A DNA stretch of 64,000 nt from the NCBI RefSeq assembly GCF_900169075.1, contig NZ_LT827014.1, positions 1,099,570 to 1,163,569 on the forward strand, in the 5' to 3' direction. Shown here piece by piece: positions 50,047 to 61,300 of this stretch (within the stretch, counting starts at the first letter, position 1; every line of letters begins with the position of its first letter). The position numbers and the translations under genes were made by a program. This stretch comes from Chryseobacterium phocaeense. Lineage in GTDB: Bacteria > Bacteroidota > Bacteroidia > Flavobacteriales > Weeksellaceae. The notes under the pieces were generated by a model, which had not been told where the DNA came from, made no database searches, and saw nothing but the letters and a program-made list of their open reading frames with translations.

Positions 50047-50640
50047 TCAATATATATGAAAGTGCAAATTTATAATAATGTAAGAATAAAAGATTATTTA
50101 AAATGAAATATTTGAGCATCTCCTTAGTGATATGTGATGCGAAAAGGCAAAAAGGCGAAAAAGCAAATGGATTTTTTTTGGTGAATGAATATAGAATTTT
50201 GCTTCAAGAAACAATTATTCCCAACGGCTCTCTTTAATTGCCGGCTTAATAGCGATTCAGCAATTTTGCACATTTGCCTTTTCGCCCTTTGCTTTTAGAA
50301 AATCCATTATGATAAAAAAATATCCCGGAAATTAATTTATAATGAATATAAAAAATAGACCGCCAAAATTACAATCCCTTACCCAGTAAAGAAATGAAGG
50401 CGGTTTGAAAAATGAGACGCTGAAATATTGTGATAAGCATATGTTAAACAATTAAAAAAGTTGTTAATTATTTTTTTTGAATCAAAATAATTTCTAAATT
50501 TAGTATTCAGAATGATGTAACCAAGACCTGATAATAAATTCATTTTCAACTCTTTGTGTTGATGGTTTTTTCTATCTTGTAATGTGCGCTAGAACGCATA
50601 CTACCCTAATTTTTACGACCCAACTTATAATAATATTTGT
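50047..50640. other. Divergent intergenic region with a large inverted repeat
   Basis: 594 bases. Arms around 50140-50176 (gcgaaaaggcaaaaaggcg, caaatggatttt) and 50272-50308 (gccttttcgccctttgc, aaaatccatt) are imperfect reverse complements. The rest is AT-rich, with the promoter of the small coiled-coil gene presumably near 50470-50600. No gene seen. Confidence 0.65.
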
Positions 50641-50904
50641 ATGAAAAGTCAAAACAAATACAGAAAATTCCAGCTTCAGCAAAAAAATATTGAGGCTCTT
50701 GAGAGAGAAAATTCCCGCTTCAAAAGAGTGTATTCAGAGTATGAAAATATGGCAGACGAATTGTGGAACCTTGAAAATTCTACAAACGAACCTGTACCTG
50801 ATGATTTTATCAATGCCATCATGCTCCAGAGCTCCTATCTGGAAGACGAAATTGAAGACTGGCTTTTAAAGTTCAACAGTCAGAAAACTGATATAAAACA
50901 TTAG
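50641..50904 (+). CDS. Small coiled-coil protein, function unknown
   Basis: 87 residues, highly charged, no membrane segment. Predicted coiled coil in the first half (KFQLQQKNIEALERENSRFKRVYSEYENMADELWNL) and a second acidic helix (SSYLEDEIEDWLLKF). Family not recognised. 74 bases upstream of the kinase gene. Confidence 0.65.
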   Translation: MKSQNKYRKFQLQQKNIEALERENSRFKRVYSEYENMADELWNLENSTNEPVPDDFINAIMLQSSYLEDEIEDWLLKFNSQKTDIKH

Positions 50905-50978
50905 AAGCTTCCCCTTCGTTTTAAACGCTATTTGAAGATAAATTCATATTTTAGCATCCTTAAACTAAAATGTAATAT

Positions 50979-51830
50979 ATGGTTGCTATTGTTGATAGTG
51001 GTTCTACCAAATCGGATTGGGTGATTCTTGATGATTTCAAAAAAGTGTTTTTAAAAACAGAAACCATCGGCTTTAATCCCAATTTTATCAACAGGGAACT
51101 CATTGTTCCTGAAATAGAAAAGAACAGCAGCCTTATACTGGTTAAAAATTCCATTACCAAAATCTTTTTTTATGGTTCAGGCTGCGGCGTGAAAAAAAAC
51201 TGCGAAACCATAGAAGAAGAATTGAAAAAAGTATTCACAAAAGCTGAAATGGTAGTAAGAGAAGATCTTATGGCCGCTGCTTATGCTGCTTACAATGGAA
51301 AGCCCGCTGTAGTCTGTATTTTGGGAACGGGATCCAATTCCTGCTATTTTGACGGTGAAAATCTGAAAATAGAACTTCCTTCCCTGGGATTTCTGATGGG
51401 GGACGAAGGAAGCGGAAGTGCTATTGGAAAACAATTGGTACGCAGATACTTTATGAAAAAACTGCCGGAAGATCTTCATGCGGAATTTGACCGGAGCTAT
51501 GGATTAAAAATAGAAGATGCTCTGCAAAACATGTATCACAGTCCGAGACCTAATGCCTGGCTGGCGGATTTCAACAAATTTGTCATCGAAAGAAAGGATC
51601 ATCCTTATTTTCAGAATATGGTATACCAAGAAATGAAAAACTTCTTCGAGTATCAGGTTATTCCCTATAAAGAATCAAAAGATGCTGAGATCAATTTCAT
51701 CGGCTCTATTGCTTATTACTATGAGCATATTCTCCGTTCTGTAGCGGAAGAATTTCATTTAAATGTGGGCCACGTGGTCCGCAAACCTATCGAAAGTTTA
51801 GTAGACTACCATATTAAGTATATACTTTAA
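50979..51830 (+). CDS. BadF/BadG/BcrA-type ATPase, probable N-acetylglucosamine kinase
   Basis: 283 residues. ASKHA fold: phosphate-1 loop [12 protein letters not shown], connect/phosphate-2 [27 protein letters not shown]. This set is usual for eukaryote-type GlcNAc kinases of Bacteroidota. Cytoplasmic phosphorylation of amino sugars for cell-wall recycling or chitin use is the likely role. 16 bases ahead of malic enzyme. Confidence 0.85.
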   Translation: MVAIVDSGSTKSDWVILDDFKKVFLKTETIGFNPNFINRELIVPEIEKNSSLILVKNSITKIFFYGSGCGVKKNCETIEEELKKVFTKAEMVVREDLMAAAYAAYNGKPAVVCILGTGSNSCYFDGENLKIELPSLGFLMGDEGSGSAIGKQLVRRYFMKKLPEDLHAEFDRSYGLKIEDALQNMYHSPRPNAWLADFNKFVIERKDHPYFQNMVYQEMKNFFEYQVIPYKESKDAEINFIGSIAYYYEHILRSVAEEFHLNVGHVVRKPIESLVDYHIKYIL

Positions 51831-51846
51831 TAAAAAACAAAATTCT

Positions 51847-54135
51847 ATGTCAAGTAAAACCCACCGCGACGAAAAGAACTTTAATCAGGCCGCGTTAGAT
51901 TATCATAAAGCTGAACCTAAAGGAAAGATCGAAGTTATCCCTTCAAAACCGCACTCGTCCCAAAGAGACCTGTCATTGGCGTACTCACCGGGGGTGGCAG
52001 TTCCTTGTATGGAGATCCATGATAAGCCGGAAACCGTATACGATTATACAGGAAAAGGAAACCTGGTAGCTGTAATTTCAAACGGAACGGCTGTACTGGG
52101 ATTGGGAGATATCGGAGCGGAAGCTTCAAAACCCGTAATGGAAGGAAAAGGTCTTTTATTCAAGATCTTTGCGGATATCAACGTTTTTGATATTGAGATT
52201 AATGAAAAAGATCCGGATAAATTCATTCAGATTGTAAAAGGGATTGCTCCTACATTCGGAGGAATTAACCTTGAAGATATTAAAGCCCCTGAAGCATTCT
52301 ATATTGAGCAGAAACTGAAAGAAGAGCTTGATATTCCATTAATGCACGATGATCAGCACGGAACAGCGATTATTTCTGCTGCTGCCCTGATCAATGCCCT
52401 GCAGATTGCCGGTAAAAACATCGGAGAAGTAAAAATGGTGGTGAACGGAGCCGGAGCGGCTGCCATTGCCTGTACCAATCTGTATATTTCCTTAGGACTG
52501 AAAAGAGAAAACGTCCTGATGTGCGACAGTAAAGGTGTAATCAATCATAAAAGGGAAAACCTTACTCCTGAAAAATTAGACTTTATAGCTCAAACAGATA
52601 TTGAAACTCTTGAAGATGCTGTAAAAGGCTCCGATGTCTTTATCGGTCTATCCAAAGGAAACGTGATGACTCCTGACATGCTTTCCGGCATGAATGAGAA
52701 CCCCATCGTTTTTGCCCTGGCCAATCCTGATCCTGAAATTGCCTACGATCTTGCGATTGAAACCCGTAAAGATGTGATCATGGCAACAGGAAGAAGTGAC
52801 TATCCTAATCAGGTGAACAACGTACTTGGATTCCCTTACATTTTCCGTGGTGCTCTGGATGTTCAGGCAACAGGAATTAATGAAGAGATGAAGTTGGCAG
52901 CCGTCCATGCTATTGCAGACCTTGCTAAAGAACCGGTACCGGAAGCCGTAATTCTTGCTTACAATGTTCAGAACTTACAGTTTGGAAGAGAGTATTTCAT
53001 TCCGAAACCGTTTGACAACAGGCTGATCACCAAAGTATCCAGTGCGGTAGCAAAAGCAGCCATTGAAAGCGGTATTGCCGGAAAAAATATCGAAGACTTC
53101 GAAGAATACGAAAACCAGCTATTGGACAGAATGGGAAGAGATGAGAAGCTGGTAAGAATGATGCAGAGCCGTGCAAAATCCAATCCGAAAAGAATTACCT
53201 TAGGAAACGCTGAAGAATATAACGTTTTGAAAGCAGCACAGATCCTTTACGAAGAAGGAATTGCCTTCCCGAGCCTTTTAGGAGATAAAAAATACATCAA
53301 GGAACAGATGGAACGTTTCGGAATCAGTCTGGATGTTCCAATTATTGATCCAAGTGATGACGACCAGAAAGAAAACAGAAAAAAATACAGGGAAACCCTT
53401 TGGAAACTTCGCCAGAGAAAAGGAATGAACGAGTACAAAGCTAAAAGATATGTTCGCCAGAGAGATTATTTCGGTCCTTTGATGTTGAGACATGGGGATA
53501 CAGACGGTCTTATCGTTGGCTTCTCTAAAAACTATACCTCCGTGCTTCGTCCGGTTCTGGAAGTGATTGAAAAGGATAAAGGAGTAGATAAAATAGCGGC
53601 CATGATGATGATCCTTTCAGAAAAGAAACCGATTTTCTTCGCTGATACTTCCATCAACCAGAATCCTACAGCGGAAGACCTGGTGAACATTGCTAAAATG
53701 GCGGAAATTACAGTGAAATCTTTTGCCATAGAGCCGAGAATTGCCATGCTTGGTTTCGAAAACTTTGCTGCCATTTCAGATACTTCCAAAAAAGTAGCCA
53801 AAGCAGTAAGCATCCTTCACGAGAAATATCCTAAAATGGTGGTTGATGGAGAAATTCAGCCGGATTTTGCGATGAATGCAGATCATTTGAGTGATTATCC
53901 CTTCTCAAAATTAGGAACCACACCTGCAAATACCTTCGTTTTTCCGAATCTTGAAAGTGCGAATCTTTCCTACAAGATCATCAGAGGAATGAAAGTAGCC
54001 CAGGTAATCGGCCCGATTCTGATGGGACTGAAACAGCCGGTACACGTTTTACAGATGCGTTCAAGCGTAGACGAAATTGTAAACCTGGCCACTGTAGCGG
54101 TTCTTGACGCTCAGAGAAGAGAAAACAAGAAATAA
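51847..54135 (+). CDS. maeB: NADP-dependent malic enzyme with phosphotransacetylase-like domain
   Basis: 762 residues. Residues 1-~425: malic enzyme ([51 protein letters not shown] for [14 protein letters not shown]). Residues ~430-762: phosphotransacetylase-like domain, here regulatory rather than catalytic in characterised MaeB. Converts malate to pyruvate + CO2 + NADPH. Length matches E. coli MaeB (759). Confidence 0.95.
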   Translation: MSSKTHRDEKNFNQAALDYHKAEPKGKIEVIPSKPHSSQRDLSLAYSPGVAVPCMEIHDKPETVYDYTGKGNLVAVISNGTAVLGLGDIGAEASKPVMEGKGLLFKIFADINVFDIEINEKDPDKFIQIVKGIAPTFGGINLEDIKAPEAFYIEQKLKEELDIPLMHDDQHGTAIISAAALINALQIAGKNIGEVKMVVNGAGAAAIACTNLYISLGLKRENVLMCDSKGVINHKRENLTPEKLDFIAQTDIETLEDAVKGSDVFIGLSKGNVMTPDMLSGMNENPIVFALANPDPEIAYDLAIETRKDVIMATGRSDYPNQVNNVLGFPYIFRGALDVQATGINEEMKLAAVHAIADLAKEPVPEAVILAYNVQNLQFGREYFIPKPFDNRLITKVSSAVAKAAIESGIAGKNIEDFEEYENQLLDRMGRDEKLVRMMQSRAKSNPKRITLGNAEEYNVLKAAQILYEEGIAFPSLLGDKKYIKEQMERFGISLDVPIIDPSDDDQKENRKKYRETLWKLRQRKGMNEYKAKRYVRQRDYFGPLMLRHGDTDGLIVGFSKNYTSVLRPVLEVIEKDKGVDKIAAMMMILSEKKPIFFADTSINQNPTAEDLVNIAKMAEITVKSFAIEPRIAMLGFENFAAISDTSKKVAKAVSILHEKYPKMVVDGEIQPDFAMNADHLSDYPFSKLGTTPANTFVFPNLESANLSYKIIRGMKVAQVIGPILMGLKQPVHVLQMRSSVDEIVNLATVAVLDAQRRENKK

Positions 54136-54154
54136 AGAATTGACCTTAAAGATA

Positions 54155-54190
54155 AAAAGCAGTATACAAAATTTTGTGTGCTGCTTTTTT
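54155..54190 (+). terminator. Terminator after maeB
   Basis: Arms 54155-54171 and 54172-54188 pair at 15 of 17 positions (aaaagcag...ctgctttt), then T's. Confidence 0.88.
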
Positions 54191-54355
54191 TATGTTAAAT
54201 ATACTATTATATCATAAGATGGTGATTGTATCATGTTGCTGATGATAGAAATGAAAACATAAAAATATCCCTAAAACAGAGGCTTAAACAGTTGTTGTTT
54301 CTTTTAATTTAAGACAATTAGTAGTGTCTTAAAAAATAAATTTTAAATAATTTTA

Positions 54356-54385
54356 TTGTTTTTTACAGAAAAATAAATACATTTA
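54356..54385 (+). promoter_or_regulatory. Promoter of the orphan peptide
   Basis: -33 TTG (54356-54358), 19-base spacer, -7 TACATTTA (54378-54385). The leader element of the island peptides is absent here. Confidence 0.65.
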
Positions 54386-54408
54386 CGATTGTCAAAAAAA
54401 AATTTACT

Positions 54409-54609
54409 ATGAAAAACATTAAAAGATTGTCAAGAGAGAATTTAAAGCAAATTACTGGAGCAGGACCTAGAAGTCAGCCTATTCAGTCTCCGGATGGAAC
54501 GTATTACTGTCTTCCGTCTCAGGGTCAGATGTGTGCGGTAAACGGCTGTACCGCAACTTGTGTTCAGGGCCCATGTCATCTTACCACATGCTTTGATATC
54601 AATCCTTAA
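54409..54609 (+). CDS. Orphan Cys-rich bacteriocin-like peptide 4
   Basis: 66 residues. Leader MKNIKRLSRENLKQITGAG, with GAG instead of GG at the cleavage site, and a mature part PRSQPIQSPDGTYYCLPSQG... with six Cys spaced 7-4-3-4-4, like peptide 3 of the island 10 kb away. Own promoter and terminator, no exporter beside it. Presumably served by the PCAT at 41410. Confidence 0.8.
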   Translation: MKNIKRLSRENLKQITGAGPRSQPIQSPDGTYYCLPSQGQMCAVNGCTATCVQGPCHLTTCFDINP

Positions 54610-54633
54610 GATGAATCACTCTATTTAAAACAT

Positions 54634-54660
54634 AAACCTGTCCTTTTGGATAGGTTTTAT
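54634..54660 (+). terminator. Terminator after the orphan peptide
   Basis: aaacctgtcc-tttt-ggataggttt (one G-T pair), then tt. Confidence 0.65.
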
Positions 54661-54776
54661 AATTTATAGGAATTCCTTGAATGTACAGTCAAAATTTAAG
54701 TTAAAACTCATTCGTGCATGAAATGAAAATATTAATTAGTTTAAATTGCTATATTTGGGAGTTTTAAAAATTAATA

Positions 54777-55361
54777 ATGATATTTTCCTTACAAGGCAGT
54801 GTTCAAGAACTTACGCCCGCCTACGCAGTGATCAACGTACAAGGAGTTGGTTACTATGTAGGTATCAGTTTGATGACCTCCCAGGCTCTGGCCCTGAATA
54901 AGCCGGCATTTCTGTTTACACAACAAATCATCCGGGAAGATGCACATCTTCTTTTTGGGTTTAACACACGTTCAGAAAAAGAAATGTTCAATCTGTTAAT
55001 AAGCGTTAACGGAGTTGGAGCCGTTTCAGCCCTCATACTTCTTTCCACTTTAAGCCTTGAAGAGATCGCTTCGGCCATCCTTTCCAGGAACAGTGCACTC
55101 ATTCAGAAAGCAAAAGGAATTGGGGCCAAAACCGCTGAAAGAATCATCGTGGATTTGAAAGATAAAGTCCAAAAATTCAGCGTTACAGACGAAAATATTT
55201 CTGCTTTTGCGGATAATAAAGTGAAGGAAGAATCGTTATCTGCATTAGAAGTTTTAGGAATCCCGAAACGCATGAGCGAGAAGATCGCAGACAGAATGAT
55301 GAAACAGAATCCGGAGATCTCCGTAGAAGAATTGGTAAAACAAATTTTAAAAAATATTTAA
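54777..55361 (+). CDS. ruvA: Holliday junction DNA helicase subunit RuvA
   Basis: 194 residues. OB-fold N-domain (MIFSLQGSVQELTPAYAVINVQGVGYYV), helix-hairpin-helix motifs (NGVGAVSALILLSTL, AKGIGAKTAERIIVDLKDKV) and the C-terminal RuvB-binding domain (ALEVLGIPKRMSEKIADRMMKQ). Binds four-way junctions and loads RuvB. Stop 3 bases before the sprA start. Confidence 0.95.
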   Translation: MIFSLQGSVQELTPAYAVINVQGVGYYVGISLMTSQALALNKPAFLFTQQIIREDAHLLFGFNTRSEKEMFNLLISVNGVGAVSALILLSTLSLEEIASAILSRNSALIQKAKGIGAKTAERIIVDLKDKVQKFSVTDENISAFADNKVKEESLSALEVLGIPKRMSEKIADRMMKQNPEISVEELVKQILKNI

Positions 55362-55364
55362 CAT

Positions 55365-58300
55365 TTGGTGGCGAATAACAAGCATCTCAAAATACTATTG
55401 TTCCTGTCGTTCCTATGCATGTCAGTAACTACCTTTGCACAGCAGGTACGTGATACTGCCATCATCAAGAAAGATTACGCACTGGCCGATCCCACGAGGT
55501 ATGAGGCCTTTTATGATATCAAAACAGGAATGTATTACGTGTATCCCAAAATTGGAAATACATTCACCGGACCTCCTACCGCGATGTCCCCGGAAGAGTA
55601 TAAGGAATTTATGCTCGCGACCCAATCCAGAGCTTATTACAAAGAGAAATCCGATAAATATAACCTCCTTTTCAGAAGAGACAGATCAGACGCCCGTAAG
55701 AAAGGGCTCATACCGGCTCTGATGATTAATAACAGGCTCTTTGAAACCATTTTCGGAAGTAATAAAATTGAGATCATTCCTTCAGGATATGCCTCACTGG
55801 ACTTTGCAGGACTGTATCAGAAAATTGATAACCCGCTGATTTTACCTCAGAACAGGACGAGTTTCAACTTCGATATCGATCAGAGAATACAGCTTGGTTT
55901 ATTAGGAAAAGTAGGGGAAAACCTTCAGTTAAAAGCCAATTATGATACCCAGAGCGGTTTTGCATTTGAGAACAGGATGAACCTCGTGTGGCAGGCTAAA
56001 GGAAGCTGGAAAGACCTTCAGACCAAAGGTCTGGGAGATGTGGATAAACCCAACGCAGGAGGAGAAGATAAGATCATCAAAAGGGTGGAATTCGGTAACG
56101 TTAATATGCCGCTGTCTACCAGCCTTATCCGTGGATCTCAATCCCTGTTCGGGGTGAAAACGGAATTTCAGTTAGGAAAGACTTACGGAACCGTAGTGCT
56201 CTCCCAGCAGCAGGGTGAAGCCAGAAATATCGTAGTTCAGGGCGGAGGAGTAATGAACAACTTTAAAGTCAACGCTATTGACTATGAAGATAACCAGCAC
56301 TTTTTCCTAGGTCATTATTTCCTGGATAAATATGACAATTCATTGCTCAATTATCCGCAGATCAGTTCCACGATCAATATCACCAGATTGGAGGTCTGGG
56401 TGCTCGATCAGGGAAACAGCAACCTGGCTTACCAGAAAAGTATTGTCGGGATCAGGGATCTGGGAGAAGGTGCTTCCGGACTGCCGGATAACTCACAGAA
56501 TGGATTGTACCAGTCTATTAGTGCAGCAATCGGGCCGAGAGAGGCCGGTAAAAACTATGCGACAACCTTCCAGGGGCAGATGTTCCCGGGAAGTACACAG
56601 CCGTATGACAACGGAGAACAATTTATTTTCAATACCAAAGCAAGAAGGCTGAATGCCAATGAATATACATTACAGCCTCAGTTAGGATATATCTCATTAA
56701 ATCAGAAACTGAACGAAAACCAGCTTCTGGCCGTTTCTTACTCCTATACGGACGGAACCAACAAAGTGTATAAAGTAGGGGAATTCTCCGAAGAAAGCCC
56801 GGTGCTGGTAACCAAAGTCCTTAGAGTAAACAACAAAGTGAATACCCAGTCTCCGATGTGGGACCTGATGATGAAGAACATCTATTCTATCGATGCAGGC
56901 CAGGTAGCACAGGACGGATTTATTCTTAACGTTTTCTACAGGGATCCAAAAACCGGAGGTAAAGTAAATTACCTGCCGGGTACCGCTGTTCAGGATAAAA
57001 ACTTACTGAAGCTATTTAACTGGGACCGTCTGAACATGAACGGTGACGTCCAGGCCAGCAGCGGTGTAGTAGGGGATGGTATTTTTGACTTTGTGAACGG
57101 AATCACCATCCGGCCGGAAACGGGAAGGATCATCTTCACCAAAGTAAAACCTTTCGGAGCCTTTATGCAGAGCCAGATAGGGAGTAATGATCAGCAGTTT
57201 GTCTTCAACGATCTGTATACGCAGCAGAAACAGGTAGCTTCTGCCAGTAACCTTGCCCAGCGGTATACCATTGAAGGACGGTATAAAGGAACCCAGGGAC
57301 AGGGGATTTCTCTTGGAGCTGTCAACGTACCACAGGGATCTGTAAAAGTTTCTGCGAACGGTGTTCAGCTGACGGAAGGAGTAGACTATACCGTAGACTA
57401 TATGCTTGGAACGGTAACGATCATCAACGAAAACGTTAAACAGTCCGGACAGGCAATCAATATCTCACTCGAAAATCAATTGACCTTTAATACCCAGAGA
57501 AAAAGATTCTTAGGTTTAAATTTAGAAAGAAGATTCAGCGAAAACTTTATACTGGGCGGAACCGTTGTGAATTACTCCGAATCTCCGCTTACCCAAAAAG
57601 TAAACTATGGACAGGAAGCCGTAAATAATACCATGGCCGGGATCAACATGATGTACAACAATCAGGTTCCTTTCCTGACTAGGCTGACAGACAAGATCCC
57701 GCTGATCAATACGGAAGCGCCGTCCAATCTGAACTTTAAGATGGAAGCCGCTTACCTGCTTCCGGGACTTAATAAAGGAACAAATGATCAGTCCTATGTA
57801 GACGATTTTGAACAAACTACTTCTAAAATATCATTAAAAGAACCTGCAGCATGGAGTTTAGCTTCAAGACCGGAGAAAAATCTCGCCGCTCCGTTTAACG
57901 GGGCACCTGCCGATGATGCGCTGACCAGCGGTTACGGTAGAGGGCTTCTTTCATGGTATAATATTGACCCAAGATTCTGGGGAGTGGGAGGTAGAGCTCC
58001 GGCGGGAATTACGCCGCAGTCGGTTTCCAACCACGCATCCAGAAGAGTTCAGTACTCTGAAATTTATAACAACAGGGACTTTGTAGCAGGTGAGCAAACC
58101 TTTACCAATACCCTGGATATCTCATACTATCCTCAGGAAAAAGGTCCTTATAACGTAAATCCCGGTTCAGAAACAGCAAGTTCAAGATGGGCGGGGATCA
58201 TGAGACCGATCAGTGTTTCCAACTTTGTGAACTCAAACATTGAATATGTTGAATTCTGGATGATGGATCCTTATGCAGATGGAAATACTTTAGGTGACAG

Positions 58301-61300
58301 GGCGAGACTTTTGCTTCAGTTAGGAAACGTTTCGGAAGATATCCTGAAAGATGGAAAAATGCAGTATGAAAACGGTCTTCCAACGCCGGGAGCACCTTCT
58401 ACAACAACCACTTCTAACTGGGGAGTACAGCCAAAACAGCCACCTATCCTTTATGCATTCTCCAGCGAAGGAGACGACAGAAGAGCACAGGATTCCGGAT
58501 ATGACGGCTTAAGCTCTGATCAGGAAGCTGCGAGATTCGGGAACACATTTGTGAATCCCGTAACCAACCTGGCTGACCCTGCAGTAGATGACTTTGTGTT
58601 CTTTATGTCTGATAGATTTACAGGAAACCAGGCTTCATCTCTTGTTCAGAGGTATAAATATTTCAGAAATCCGGAAGGAAACTCTCAGGCCAATTCACTG
58701 GAAGTGGCTTCACAGACTCCGGATGCAGAAGATATCAACAAGGATTACAACCTTGATCAGACGGAAAGCTACAACGAATATATTGTAAGACTTGATAAGC
58801 CAAGTCTTGCTTTAGGAACAAATAATATTGTAGATGTAAAAACCGTAAAGGCTACCTTCCAGAACGGACAGACTTCAGATGTAAAATGGTACCTGTTCAG
58901 AATTCCGGTTTCAAAATATGCAGAAACAGAAGCGGAAGGAGAAAAAAGTGCATCAGTTCTTAACAACGTAAGATTTGCGAGATTAATGATGACGGGCTTT
59001 GAAAATACTTCTACCATACGATTCGGGACCATGGACCTGGTAAGATCGGACTGGAGAAGATATCCGAATAAGATTGCAAGTCCAACAGTAAGTTCAGATC
59101 AGGAAGGTGTAGGAATTGCAGAAAATAATAACTTCGAGGTAGGAAGTGTAAATATTGAGGAAAATGCCCTGAACCAACCTCCTTATGTACTGCCTCCGGG
59201 AATTGACAGACAGGTGTTGAGCGGAAATGCTGGAGCACAAAGACAGAATGAAGCCTCGCTTTACATGAAGGTAGATAATCTTGCCGGAGAAGCAAGAGGG
59301 GTATTCAAAAATACAACACTGGATATGAGAAGATACAAAAAACTTAAACTTTTTGTACACGCTCAGGATCCAACGGATAGAACTCAGGGACTGGATCAGG
59401 ATTCTAAATTCTTCATCCGTTTCGGTAGCGATGCTACGGATAACTATTATGAGTATGAATCTTCAATGATGCTTACTCCAAAACTTGCAACAGCACCTTT
59501 GGAAATATGGCCTATTGAAAATAATATAGATTTTGACATCCAAAACTTTGTTGATGCCAAGATCCGAAGAGATAAGAGCACGAATAATATTGTTAACAGA
59601 GAACAGGATCCTGTTTTCGGTGATGAAAATAAAAGGATTTATATCAAAGGACGTCCTAGTCTAGGAAACGTTACAACCATTATGATTGGGGTAAGAAATA
59701 CCAGCAGGTTAAATTCAATTACAAGAATTCTCTGGGTAAACGAGATTCGCCTTTCCGAAATTGAAAATGATGGCGGATATGCAGGAAATGCAAGTTTGAA
59801 TTTTAACCTGGGAGATTTTGCAACCGTTAATACCAATGCTTCATATACCTCGGTAGGTTTCGGGAATATAGATTCAAAACCGGCAGAGAGAAACCAGTCT
59901 ACACAATCGGCATTCAGTATCAATACCGCGGTGAATGTAGATAAATTCCTTCCTGAAAAAAGCGGAATGAAAATTCCTTTAAACTATTCTTACTCCCAGA
60001 CTATTGAGGATCCGAAATACAATCCTCTTGATACCGATGTGGAATTCAGTAAGGCCGCCAATAAAGAACAACTGAAAAAAGTAGCAAGAACCTACACACA
60101 GCAGAGAAGTATCGGGATTGTGAACATGCACAAAGAGAGAGTAAACCCAAATAAGAAGCCTAAATTCTATGATATTGAAAACGTTTCTGTAACGGCAGTA
60201 TATAATGATGATTATTTCAGAGACATCTATACATCCAAAAATTACAGACAGTATCTTAGAGGATATGTGGATTATAACTATACTTTCAAACCGTGGGTGA
60301 TCAAGCCTTTCAACAAGATGATCAGTGATACGGCCAAATCAACGAAGTATCTGAGATGGGTCAAAGAATTCAATTTCAATCCTATTCCTACCAGACTATC
60401 TTTCAGAACGGAAATAGACAGGAATTACAATGAACTTGAATTCCGTAATGTGGAAGCAATTCTTAGCGGAAATACAGGAGATAGTTTCTCTGCAATCAAA
60501 AACAGGAACTTCTTCTTCGGATGGCAGTATGGTTTAGGATTCAACTTTACAAAATCGTTAAAGCTTGAGATCAATTCTGCAACCAGAACCCTTAACGATG
60601 ATGTAGATGTGAATGGAATGAATAATAAATCCATCTTTGGAAACGTATTCAGGGCAGGTAGACCGGTATTGTACAACCATAGAGTTCAGTTGAATTATAA
60701 GCTGCCATTCCAATACCTTCCATATCTTGACTTCATTGATGCAGAAGTGGGATACGGAATGACCTATAACTGGAATGCAAGATCTACGGCACTCCTTTCA
60801 AGTCCGGAAGGAAGCTTAGGTTCGGTAGGGCAGAATACCAATATAATTCAGGCTACTGCTACTGCAGACCTTCCGAAGTTCTTCGGCCAGTTTAAATATT
60901 TTAAAAATATCTCCGCCAAACTGCAGAAGCGTAAGCAGGAAATTGACTCCCTGAATAACGCGTACACTCAGCAGTGGGAGAAAAAGAGATTCAGATATAA
61001 AAAGTATAAATTCAAAAATAAGCTGACAGTGCTTCAGAGTACAGCATTCTTACTGACATCATTCAAACAGTTGGATATTAATTATTCTGAAAACAACGGA
61101 ACAGTGCTTCCGGGCTTACTTTCAGCTCCGAATATGTATGGTTACGGCCAGACGTTGGGAGGTCCTACTATCGGATTCCTTTTCGGGTCCCAGGCCGATA
61201 TCAGAAGAACTGTACTTGAAAATGGATGGGTGAGCGATTCGCCTTATATGACCGATCCTTACGTCAAGATGTCCACGAGAGAGCTAAGAGCCAATTTACA

